The notes beneath the pieces are model-generated. The model did not search any database and was not told the DNA's origin. It saw only the letters and a list, made by a program, of their open reading frames with translations. A DNA stretch of 16,290 nucleotides, from positions 1-16,290 of the forward strand of contig JALSKY010000133.1 of assembly GCA_026988585.1 (NCBI GenBank). Reading direction: 5' to 3'. This document shows positions 1 to 6,510 of the stretch, in pieces; the stretch's first letter is position 1; each line of letters starts with the position of its first letter. This DNA is from Deltaproteobacteria bacterium (lineage in GTDB: Bacteria > Desulfobacterota > Dissulfuribacteria > Dissulfuribacterales > QOAL01). Both the position numbers and the translations under genes were made by a program.

Positions 1-585
1 GATGTGCCAGGATATGATCTTTTGGCCCTCTATAGGATCATTTATCTGTGAAAAGACCTCTCCATTGGGTTTTCCAGCCATAAGGTCACCCAGTAGCTGC
101 TCCATGGCAGGCCAGGTCTCCTGAGAGATCAATTTCTGAATGGGGCAGTCTATCAGTTCCGCCCTGGTCCTGCCAAACAGGGTGATTCCGGACCGGTTTA
201 TATCAGTCAGCTTTGCATTGCAAAGATCGATCCTGGCTATCCCGATGCTTGGTGGACCGTCTGCCAGAAAACGATAGCGATCGTGGCTGGCCCTTCTTAT
301 GGCAGCAGCCCGGGCAAATTTTATTTCTCTGTTTATATGAACAATTGCTGAGAATACAAGGCAAAGAGCGATTATGAAAAGGGCTGAAGATGAGAAGATT
401 ATGAAATCGCAAATGTGTTGAAGCAGGTCCGGACCCAAATACGCTGTGTCTGAAACTGCCCTGGATATGGCTCCAGAAAGGGAGGATGCCTTGACCCAGA
501 CTGCGATTATCACAGCCAAAGGAATGGTTACAATGGCTGCCATGAGCCAGGGAAAGGGTATTTTACGCATCATACGGGAAAACAC
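1..585 (-). CDS. Membrane-anchored PAS-domain sensor, N-terminal part (probably a sensor histidine kinase), cut by the window edge
   Basis: The frame is open from a GTG at 585 to the left edge, giving 195 residues with no stop. It reads a short basic N-terminus, a transmembrane helix at about residues 13-31, a short periplasmic stretch, a second helix at about 61-83, then a soluble part beginning near residue 100 with RYRFLADGPPSIGIARID followed by DINRSG and FGRTRAELI, which has the look of a PAS fold. Two helices followed by PAS is the usual front end of sensor histidine kinases or diguanylate cyclases; the output domain lies outside the window, so that part is inference. GTG 585 is preferred because GAGG sits 5 nt upstream and the helix follows at once. 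An in-frame ATG at 696 would add 37 residues but has no visible ribosome binding site. It is divergent from the radical SAM gene. Confidence 0.7.
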   Translation of the reverse strand, partial: MFSRMMRKIPFPWLMAAIVTIPLAVIIAVWVKASSLSGAISRAVSDTAYLGPDLLQHICDFIIFSSSALFIIALCLVFSAIVHINREIKFARAAAIRRASHDRYRFLADGPPSIGIARIDLCNAKLTDINRSGITLFGRTRAELIDCPIQKLISQETWPAMEQLLGDLMAGKPNGEVFSQINDPIEGQKIISWHI

Positions 586-879
586 GTTATCCTCGCAGAG
601 CTCCTGCTGAAAGATGACTTTGCCAGATGGTGATTGGGATGAACGGCAAAGATATTTAATATATGTCTTGGATCGGGTCAATGAGGGATTATTCATTTTT
701 GCAGAAAAAGAGGGTAGTTTACTGGTAATTTCGCGATATCATTGGATGAAAAATGATGTTCCATAAAGTTGACCAAAAAGGGCCATTAAATTAAGTTCTA
801 AGGCCACCTTTCCTGTTTATCTTATCGTGTTTTCTGGGATAACAGTTAAATTCTACAAGGAGTCTTTTTATATCGGGTT
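586..879. promoter_or_regulatory. Divergent intergenic region with a weak candidate promoter for the radical SAM/rng run
   Basis: This gap separates the leftward PAS sensor from the rightward radical SAM gene. A TTGACC -35-like hexamer lies at 769-774, but the best -10 at about 17 nt spacing (TAAGTT, 792-797) is poor. An imperfect hairpin (777-784 with 802-811, two-base bulge) overlaps it. AAGGAG at 857-862 is 17 nt from the ATG at 880, farther than usual. Part of the gap (586-696) would be coding if the PAS gene starts at ATG 696. Confidence 0.25.
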
Positions 880-1827
880 ATGAAATACTGTTTTGGGCCG
901 GTTCCCTCCCGCAGGCTTGGGCGTTCTCTCGGCGTGGATCTTCTGCCTGCCAAAACCTGTAACATGGATTGTATCTATTGTGAAATAGGTAAGGGGCATG
1001 GCACTACTTGTGACATTGATGAGTATTTTCCCTTTTCTGAGATAAGGGATGAGATTGACCACATAGTCTCTCAGGGAACGCCGGAGTTTGACTGTCTTAC
1101 CTTTACTGCATCTGGTGAACCTACGCTCTATTCCAGACTTGGAGATCTGATTGCCTTTGCCAGATCAAGGGCTGACAGGCCGGTTGCAGTGCTCACCAAT
1201 GCTGGAATCGTCTTTCAGGAGAAAGTGATGGATGCTTTGGCCAAGGCCGATTTTGTCCTGGCTTCTCTCGATGCGGCTACAGAAAAGGTGTTCCGAAAGA
1301 TCAACCGTCCCCATCCCTGTATCGAGCTCACAAGGGTGATAGAGGGGTTGGCCGAGCTTCGCAGTATGATGAGAGGGGAGCTTTGGCTGGAGATCCTGTT
1401 CGTGGCAGATATCAATGACTCAGACCAGGAAGTTGAGGCACTATCAGTAGCCATGCAGAAGATATTGCCCCACCGTATCCAGCTCAATACAGTGGTCAGG
1501 CCTCCTGCAGAGGATTGGGCCAGGCCGGTCTCCAGTGCTCGTCTGCAGGAGATAGCCATGAAATTGGGAGAACGGGCTGAGGTTATAGTGGATTTTAAAC
1601 AGAAGATGGCCGCTGGTGCTTCGGGGCTGGTGGAAGCCGAGGTCCTTGAGATGCTCAAGAGGAGGCCTTTGACCTGTAGGGATATAAAGGCACTTTTCAG
1701 TTTTGAAGCAGATATTGAGGGGATCCTGCAGGGTCTGGAAAAGAGAGGTTTGGTTTACAGGAGGAGCATGAACTCCGGTGATTTTTTTCTGGCCCGCACC
1801 AAGGTAGATGGCGAAAAGGCCTCTTAG
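880..1827 (+). CDS. Radical SAM protein, COG0731 (TYW1-like wyosine-synthase-related Fe-S oxidoreductase) family
   Basis: A 315-residue protein opening with the family signature FGPVPSRRLGRSLGVDLLP and the radical-SAM cluster motif CNMDCIYC (Cys27, Cys31, Cys34, CX3CX2C), which binds a 4Fe-4S cluster and cleaves S-adenosylmethionine. SGEPTLY, at about residues 72-78, is the GGE-like SAM-binding motif. The last roughly 70 residues, with LTCRDIKALF and GLEKRGLVYR, look like a winged-helix module. Archaeal and eukaryotic relatives make wyosine in tRNA-Phe; bacterial members of this family have no settled function, so none is assigned. The start is fixed by the conserved N-terminus and the absence of an upstream in-frame start. 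It lies 37 nt ahead of the RNase E/G gene on the same strand and is probably co-transcribed with it. Confidence 0.88.
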   Translation: MKYCFGPVPSRRLGRSLGVDLLPAKTCNMDCIYCEIGKGHGTTCDIDEYFPFSEIRDEIDHIVSQGTPEFDCLTFTASGEPTLYSRLGDLIAFARSRADRPVAVLTNAGIVFQEKVMDALAKADFVLASLDAATEKVFRKINRPHPCIELTRVIEGLAELRSMMRGELWLEILFVADINDSDQEVEALSVAMQKILPHRIQLNTVVRPPAEDWARPVSSARLQEIAMKLGERAEVIVDFKQKMAAGASGLVEAEVLEMLKRRPLTCRDIKALFSFEADIEGILQGLEKRGLVYRRSMNSGDFFLARTKVDGEKAS

Positions 1828-1864
1828 TCAACATTGAATTGAAATAACTGAATCAGGCATATTT

Positions 1865-3487
1865 ATGGATAATAAGAATGGAAAGAGTGGGAAAGAGGCA
1901 GGATCAATCCGCGCTTCAGATGGAAACGGGGTTTCCGGGGCAAAAATGTCTGTGAAGAAACCGGATACCGCTAAGCCTGGCCAGGGCAAGAGCAGGCAGA
2001 GGGCCAAAAAGGTATCAGACGCACGGATCATAATAAATGTTCTGGCCCCGGAAGAGAGCAGGATTGCACTCCTGGAAGATGGTAAGCTTGAGGCCTTTGA
2101 CATTGAAGCCCTCTCCTATGTTCAGACCAGGGGCAATATCTACAAGGGGCGGATCCAAAATCTGGAACCAAGTCTCCAGGCGGCATTCGTAGATGTCGGG
2201 CTTGGAAGAAACGCCTACCTTCCCTTTGATGAGATCCATCCTGAATATTATGGCTATGAGAAGAATCGGAAAAAGATCCCCTCCATCCTTGAGAAGGGTC
2301 AGGAGGTAGTGGTTCAGGTGGTGAAGGAGGAGACCCCGCTCAAAGGGGCCTATGTTACCACCTATCTCTCAATCCCGGGCCGTTATCTTGTGCTCATGCC
2401 TGGCAATCCCCAGGTAGGAGTTTCCCGAAAGATTGAAGATGAGAAGGAGCGGGAAAGACTCAAAAAGATTCTCAAAGGGTTCAAGGTCCCTGAAGGGGTC
2501 GGTCTCATTGCCAGGACCATCTGTGACAAGACACCAAAAAGGGAAATAGAGCGGGACTGGGGCTATCTCAGCAGGTTATGGAACAGTCTGAAAAAGAAGA
2601 TACAGACTGCGGACACTCCATCCCTCATCTATCAGGACAGGGAACTTGTTACCCGTTTTCTCAGGGATTATTTCACTACCCAGGTTTCGGAAATACTTGT
2701 GGACAGCAGGGAGGCCTTTGACCGGATACGTGCCTTTCTGCGGATTATTGCCCCAAGACAGGTGAAACGCCTCAAGCTCTATCAGGGAGATGAGCCCATA
2801 TTTGCCAGGTTTGGCGTGGAGGAGCAGATAGAGCAGGTGTTCAGACCTAGGGTTCAGCTCTCATCAGGTGGTTATATTATCATAGAACCCACCGAGGCCT
2901 TGGTATCAATAGATGTCAATTCTGGCAGACAGAAGGAGAAAGATCTGGAAGAGACTGCTCTGGCCACCAACCTCGAGGCTGCGGCTGAGGCTGCCAGACA
3001 GTTGAGACTGCGGGATCTGGGTGGAATAGTTGTTATAGACTTCATCGATATGCGTCTTTCATCTCACAGACAGGCGGTGGAGAAGAGGATCAGGGAGTGC
3101 CTGAAAAAGGACAAGGCTCGCACCGAAATAGCTAAAATTTCCAGGTTCGGTCTGCTTGAACTGGTGAGACAAAAACTGAAATCTCCTGTTCATACAGTAA
3201 GTTATGTCCAGTGTCCTCACTGTCGTGGTATAGGAATAGTGAAATCTGTGGAGAGCCTCTCTGCGTTGTATCTCCGAAAAATCAGTGGGATGGTGTCAAA
3301 GGGCAAGGGAAGAAACGGGAGAAACAGGCTTGTCCTTGAGGTTACTCCAGATGTAGCCTTTTACCTTTTGAACCGGAAGAGACAAGAGATCTGCAAGCTG
3401 GAGACAGACTATTCAATAGAGATTTCCGTAAGGCCAAAGGATATTCTTCGTTCAGAAGAGCACAACCTTTACTGGGTCAAGGATTGA
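1865..3487 (+). CDS. rng: Ribonuclease E/G family endoribonuclease
   Basis: A 540-residue cytoplasmic endoribonuclease for rRNA maturation and mRNA turnover. Residues 1-50 are a polar, lysine-rich extension of low complexity. An S1-type RNA-binding segment follows (GNIYKGRIQNLEPSLQAAF, about 90-108). The catalytic metal-binding aspartates are in SIDVNSGR (Asp350) and VVIDFIDM (Asp392), corresponding to Asp303 and Asp346 of E. coli RNase E. The zinc-link CPHC is at 450-453 and would join subunits in the tetramer. Length is closer to RNase G than to E. coli RNase E: there is no long C-terminal degradosome scaffold, so rng is used, although the family is often labelled Rne/Rng. Start ATG 1865 has only a weak AGG about 8 nt upstream. 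It sits between the radical SAM gene and hisC. Confidence 0.93.
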   Translation: MDNKNGKSGKEAGSIRASDGNGVSGAKMSVKKPDTAKPGQGKSRQRAKKVSDARIIINVLAPEESRIALLEDGKLEAFDIEALSYVQTRGNIYKGRIQNLEPSLQAAFVDVGLGRNAYLPFDEIHPEYYGYEKNRKKIPSILEKGQEVVVQVVKEETPLKGAYVTTYLSIPGRYLVLMPGNPQVGVSRKIEDEKERERLKKILKGFKVPEGVGLIARTICDKTPKREIERDWGYLSRLWNSLKKKIQTADTPSLIYQDRELVTRFLRDYFTTQVSEILVDSREAFDRIRAFLRIIAPRQVKRLKLYQGDEPIFARFGVEEQIEQVFRPRVQLSSGGYIIIEPTEALVSIDVNSGRQKEKDLEETALATNLEAAAEAARQLRLRDLGGIVVIDFIDMRLSSHRQAVEKRIRECLKKDKARTEIAKISRFGLLELVRQKLKSPVHTVSYVQCPHCRGIGIVKSVESLSALYLRKISGMVSKGKGRNGRNRLVLEVTPDVAFYLLNRKRQEICKLETDYSIEISVRPKDILRSEEHNLYWVKD

Positions 3488-3513
3488 GAGAGTTGTTCTG
3501 AGGGTTTGATAAA

Positions 3514-4626
3514 ATGAAGATTTTTGATGATATCCCCAATTATATCAAGGAAATGGTGCCTTACCCACCAGGTAAGCCAATCGAAGAGCTAAAAAGAGAG
3601 TATGGGATCCAGGATGTGATAAAGCTTGCATCCAATGAGAATGATTATGGCCCTTCTCCTGAGGCAGTCAAACAGTTTACTTCAACTGCAGACGAGCTTT
3701 TTCGCTACCCGGATGGCAGCGGTTACTATCTGAAGGGTGTGATTGCCGAACATTTTGGCGTAAGCAGGGAGAACATAGTTCTTGGTAACGGCTCCAATGA
3801 GATAATCGATTTTCTCTGCAGGGTCCTGGTGAGGCCGGGCAGGTCTGTGGTGAGCAGCTTTCCAAGTTTTCTGGTGTATCAGAAGATGGTACAGATTATG
3901 GGTGGCGAGAACATAGTCATCCCCCTGAAGGAAGGCTGCCATGATCTGGAAGCAATGGCCGCTGCCGTTAGGGATGATACCAGGTTGATATTCTTGGACA
4001 ACCCTAACAACCCTATGGGAACCATTATCAATAGGGAGAAGTTTCATGCCTTTTTGAAAGGCCTGCCGGATACTGTCCTGGTAGTGCTGGATGAGGCCTA
4101 TGGAGAGTTTGTCAGGGATGATGCAGATTGTGTCAGAGGAGCAGATTTTATATCCCAGGGTGGTTTTCAGGATCCCAGGGTGGTTTTCATGCGCACCTTT
4201 TCCAAGGCATATGGGTTGGCCGGGTTAAGGGTTGGTTATGGTATCATGGATGCCCGCATAGCTATGCTCTTAGAGAGGGTCAGGCAGCCCTTCAACGTGA
4301 GCCTGCCTGCCCAGAAGGCGGCACTATCTGCCATGATGGACAGGGAGTATCTCACCCGGATTCTCCAGGCCATCTGGTCCGAGATGGATCGGTTATCCCA
4401 TGCCCTTGAAGCCCTTGGATGTGTTGTAGCCTCAAGCAATACCAATTTCATGCTTGTGGATACCGGTCGGCCAGCCAGGGAGATCTATGAGGCGTTGCTG
4501 CAAAAGGGGATAATTGTCAGGGCCATGGATGCATACGGGCTCCCAACCCATATAAGAATTACTGTTGGCACCAAGGAGGAAAACAGCAGTTTCCTGTCAG
4601 CTATTGGTAATCTGCTGGGCTCCTGA
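3514..4626 (+). CDS. hisC: Histidinol-phosphate aminotransferase
   Basis: A 370-residue fold-type I PLP aminotransferase that converts imidazole-acetol phosphate plus glutamate to histidinol phosphate in histidine synthesis. Visible landmarks are LASNENDYGPSP near the N-terminus, GNGSNEII (91-98, cofactor phosphate), DNPNNPMGT (162-170), DEAYGEF (193-199, Asp and Tyr contacting PLP) and the Schiff-base lysine in TFSKAYGLAGLRVGYG (Lys231). Length is normal for HisC. The start has GAGGG 9 nt upstream and lies 26 nt after rng, so the two are probably one transcript. No other his gene is nearby. HisC homologues can also act on aromatic amino acids, so substrate range is not proven, but the HisC family call is firm. 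Confidence 0.93.
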   Translation: MKIFDDIPNYIKEMVPYPPGKPIEELKREYGIQDVIKLASNENDYGPSPEAVKQFTSTADELFRYPDGSGYYLKGVIAEHFGVSRENIVLGNGSNEIIDFLCRVLVRPGRSVVSSFPSFLVYQKMVQIMGGENIVIPLKEGCHDLEAMAAAVRDDTRLIFLDNPNNPMGTIINREKFHAFLKGLPDTVLVVLDEAYGEFVRDDADCVRGADFISQGGFQDPRVVFMRTFSKAYGLAGLRVGYGIMDARIAMLLERVRQPFNVSLPAQKAALSAMMDREYLTRILQAIWSEMDRLSHALEALGCVVASSNTNFMLVDTGRPAREIYEALLQKGIIVRAMDAYGLPTHIRITVGTKEENSSFLSAIGNLLGS

Positions 4627-4669
4627 AATAAGAGTCTGAAACAAGAGATTGAATAAGGAGATTTTTTAG

Positions 4670-4969
4670 ATGGCAAGACCGCCAAAATGCCGGATAGTCA
4701 GGCAACAACCTTCAGTGACCTACTACAAACCGAGAGGAGTGCCTTTGAGGGAGATGGAAGAGGTAACCCTTACTGTTGAAGGATTTGAAGCGTTGAGATT
4801 GAGTGAGGTTGAAGGGCTTGATCAGGATGCTGCTTCAGAAAAGATGGGTGTATCCAGGCAGACCTTCGGAAGAATACTGGCAGAGGCCAGAAAGGCAGTT
4901 GCCACGGCTATCGTGAACGGATGGGCAATTCGCATAGACGGAGGAAACTATAAGGTGGTGGAGGGTTGA
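4670..4969 (+). CDS. DUF134 (UPF0251) family predicted DNA-binding protein
   Basis: A 99-residue protein beginning MARPPKCRIV, the standard DUF134 opening, followed by VTLTVEGFEALRL and a helix-turn-helix at about 49-73 (LDQDAASEKMGVSRQTFGRI). The family resembles sigma-70 region-4 type HTH proteins and is common in anaerobes, often near genes for Fe-S or iron-molybdenum-cofactor proteins; its regulatory target is not known. The start is supported by AAGGAG 9 nt upstream of ATG 4670. It lies 43 nt downstream of hisC, is last in the plus-strand run, and is followed by a terminator hairpin. Confidence 0.9.
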   Translation: MARPPKCRIVRQQPSVTYYKPRGVPLREMEEVTLTVEGFEALRLSEVEGLDQDAASEKMGVSRQTFGRILAEARKAVATAIVNGWAIRIDGGNYKVVEG

Positions 4970-5007
4970 ACCGGCAGAGCTGTAACCCTTTTTATCGCCC
5001 AAAAAGA

Positions 5008-5039
5008 AAAGGCTGCCGGACAAAATCTCAGCAGCCTTT
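5008..5039. terminator. Bidirectional intrinsic terminator between DUF134 gene and cold-shock gene
   Basis: A perfect 9-bp inverted repeat (AAAGGCTGC at 5008-5016, GCAGCCTTT at 5031-5039) with a 14-nt loop sits between two convergent genes. Read leftward, the stem runs into a T-rich stretch (TTTTCTTTTT), a good terminator for the cold-shock gene. Read rightward, the stem ends in TTT and a TTTTT run follows shortly after, so it can also end the radical SAM-rng-hisC-DUF134 transcript. Confidence 0.75.
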
Positions 5040-5104
5040 CCAAATGTTTTTAAATTTTCATGGAATCTCTATCCGTAATGGTCTGTTCCGATTCCTGTTG
5101 CCCC

Positions 5105-5308
5105 TTATCCCTCTTTCTGGACGTTTACTGCCTGGGGCCCTCTGCTTGTCTCCTCAATGTCAAAAGTAACTGCTTCCCCCTCCTTAAGGGTCCTGAAACC
5201 TTCACCGGTGATACCGGTGTAGTGGACAAAGATATCATCCTGTCCCTCCATCTCAATAAACCCATACCCCTTTTTGTCATTGAACCATTTGACCGTACCG
5301 TTTGCCAT
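5105..5308 (-). CDS. Cold-shock domain protein (CspA family)
   Basis: A 67-residue OB-fold protein that binds single-stranded RNA and DNA and acts as an RNA chaperone. It starts MANGTVKWFNDKKGYGFIE, containing RNP1 (KGYGFIE), followed by RNP2 (DIFVHY) and the usual TLKEGEAVTFDIEE segment. The frame stays open upstream to 5461, but ATG 5308 is the real start: it matches the family start exactly and has AAAGGAG 11 nt upstream. The extra upstream residues bear no resemblance to cold-shock proteins. The leader is long and structured, as is usual for cold-shock mRNAs. The gene is monocistronic, convergent with the DUF134 gene. Confidence 0.95.
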   Translation of the reverse strand: MANGTVKWFNDKKGYGFIEMEGQDDIFVHYTGITGEGFRTLKEGEAVTFDIEETSRGPQAVNVQKEG

Positions 5309-5352
5309 CTTACAAAAAGCTCCTTTCAAAATCTTTGATGCACACCTTGAGG

Positions 5353-5389
5353 GTTCCTGCCTTCTTAGACCCTGTGCATGGCCAGGAAC
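5353..5389 (-). other. Hairpin in the 5' untranslated leader of the cold-shock gene
   Basis: GTTCCTG and CAGGAAC (5353-5359 and 5383-5389) form a 7-bp stem, extendable by two G-C pairs with one bulged base. It lies about 45 nt upstream of the cold-shock start. No T-run follows, so it is not a terminator. Many cold-shock mRNAs carry structured leaders that affect stability or translation at low temperature; that role here is inference. Confidence 0.4.
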
Positions 5390-5606
5390 TGTCAGGATCA
5401 GGTCCCCTTTTAGTATGGCAATGACATGTTTGAGTTTACAGGAAGCAAATTGAGAAAGCAAACAAGAAATCTGTTTTTTTCAGTAAATCTTTTACCCTTC
5501 ACATTGACCAGCATTTGAAAGGTGTACGCTATATTGCAAGAATCAAGATATGCCCAGTCTCCATGTTTTGTTTTATTATCATTGGAAACAGCAGGAGGAG
5601 ATATTC

Positions 5607-6155
5607 ATGTCAGGTTATAAACAGGGCGGAAAAAAGGGCAGGGGATTGTTGCTGGTATTTACCGGCAACGGCAAGGGCAAGACCACTGCAGCAGTAGGTC
5701 TATCTGTTCGGGCTGCAGGACATCGGTTCCGGGTCTGTTTCATCCAGTTTATAAAGGGTGGGTGGAAAACAGGTGAGATGGTAGGGCTCTCCAGGTGTTC
5801 AGATCTGATAGAATTCAGGGCGATGGGCAGGGGGTTTACCTTCAAGTCTGATGATATTGAAAAGGATAAGGAGATGGCCCGGAACGCCTGGGACGCTGCA
5901 AAGGAGGCCATCCGGTCTGGAGAATACAGGATGGTTGTTCTGGATGAACTCACATATCCTATCAACTATGGCATGATAGACCTGGATGATCTGTTGGAGA
6001 CCCTGCGGAACAGAAATTCAGAGCTCCATGTTGTGATAACCGGAAGAAACTGTCCTGGAGAGATCCTGGAAATAGCAGACCTCGTTACAGAGATGAAGGA
6101 TATCAAGCATCCGTACAGGCATGGTATCAAGGCACAAAAGGGGATCGAGTTTTGA
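5607..6155 (+). CDS. cobO: Cob(I)alamin adenosyltransferase (CobO/BtuR/CobA type)
   Basis: A 182-residue P-loop enzyme that transfers the adenosyl group of ATP to cob(I)alamin or cobinamide, in B12 synthesis or salvage. Motifs are the P-loop GNGKGKTT (20-27), CFIQFIKGGWKTGE, VVLDELTYPI (110-119), VVITGRNCPGE and the family C-terminus HPYRHGIKAQKGIEF. ATG 5607 is chosen over an in-frame ATG at 5550 because GGAGG lies 7 nt upstream and the protein then starts with the usual short basic segment. It is a lone cobalamin gene here, with no riboswitch visible upstream. It precedes nrdD but is separated from it by 355 nt containing that gene's own promoter, so they are probably not one operon. Confidence 0.92.
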   Translation: MSGYKQGGKKGRGLLLVFTGNGKGKTTAAVGLSVRAAGHRFRVCFIQFIKGGWKTGEMVGLSRCSDLIEFRAMGRGFTFKSDDIEKDKEMARNAWDAAKEAIRSGEYRMVVLDELTYPINYGMIDLDDLLETLRNRNSELHVVITGRNCPGEILEIADLVTEMKDIKHPYRHGIKAQKGIEF

Positions 6156-6264
6156 TGATGGGTTGTCCCCATCAGCTGTTCATCTCCGGGCGTTTTTTCT
6201 GAGCAGGAAATATCCTTATCATCATAGGTTAGAGATCATGGAAATCATGATTCCATTTTTTCTA

Positions 6265-6295
6265 TTGACCCCATTCCATTACCACGATATATAGT
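6265..6295 (+). promoter_or_regulatory. Candidate sigma-70 promoter for nrdD
   Basis: TTGACC at 6265-6270 serves as -35. A TATATA follows after 17 nt (6288-6293) or TATAGT after 19 nt (6290-6295). The -10 is embedded in the first NrdR-like box, as expected for a repressed ribonucleotide reductase promoter. The predicted start near 6302 gives a leader of about 210 nt. Confidence 0.5.
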
Positions 6296-6297
6296 AT
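6282..6297. promoter_or_regulatory. NrdR box 1 (candidate)
   Basis: CCACGATATATAGTAT matches 13 of 16 positions of the NrdR consensus ACACTATATATAGTGT. It overlaps the -10 of the promoter upstream of nrdD. NrdR is the ATP/dATP-sensing repressor of bacterial ribonucleotide reductase genes. Confidence 0.65.
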
Positions 6298-6313
6298 TCA
6301 GATGGTGGTTATG

Positions 6314-6329
6314 GTCCAATATGCTGTGT
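6314..6329. promoter_or_regulatory. NrdR box 2 (candidate, degenerate)
   Basis: GTCCAATATGCTGTGT matches about 9 of 16 consensus positions, keeping the ATAT core and the GTGT end. On its own it would be weak. Its register is exactly 32 nt from box 1, the three-helical-turn spacing typical of paired NrdR boxes, which is the main reason to believe it. Confidence 0.45.
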
Positions 6330-6510
6330 TAGCAGCGATTAACAATTAAATTGGTCTGGTCTATTGTGATGCAGGTTTTATTCTGGTTTGTTGCTTAATC
6401 CACGGCATCAGCCTGTTTTTTCTCAAAGGATATCATCCAGGTTGTCGGGTTATTTGGCTTTTCACCAAGGATCAAAACAGAAAGAAAACAGTGGAGTAAG
6501 GAGGGTATAA

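Larger units (their letters stand above)
6156..6510 (+). other. 355-nt regulatory gap between cobO and nrdD
   Basis: There is no coding sequence here. A short hairpin just after the cobO stop (GATGGG 6157-6162, CCCATC 6168-6173) has no immediate T-run; a T6 run comes about 20 nt later. The promoter and two NrdR-box-like sites fall at 6265-6329. About 200 nt of leader then precede nrdD, with only weak pairings visible (CAGG with CCTG just before TTTTTT). AGGAGG lies 6 nt before the nrdD ATG. Confidence 0.5.

Noticed and set aside
1215..1658. 147-codon minus-strand frame within the radical SAM gene
   Set aside because: Antisense shadow; serine-rich low-information translation and no start signal.
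3682..4047. 121-codon minus-strand frame within hisC
   Set aside because: Antisense shadow of a conserved aminotransferase; no motif or ribosome binding site.
5309..5461. N-terminal extension of the cold-shock protein
   Set aside because: The family start MANGTVKWF with a good ribosome binding site is at 5308; the upstream residues are the untranslated leader read through.
5462..5606. Cobalamin riboswitch or promoter before cobO
   Set aside because: No B12-box-like core or extended structure is seen; TTGACC (5504-5509) and TATATT (5530-5535) are 20 nt apart, too far for a confident promoter.
6360..6440. Riboswitch or attenuator in the nrdD leader
   Set aside because: Only 4-5 bp pairings precede the TTTTTT run; GATGC/GCATC and CAGG/CCTG would cross. 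Not enough to call.
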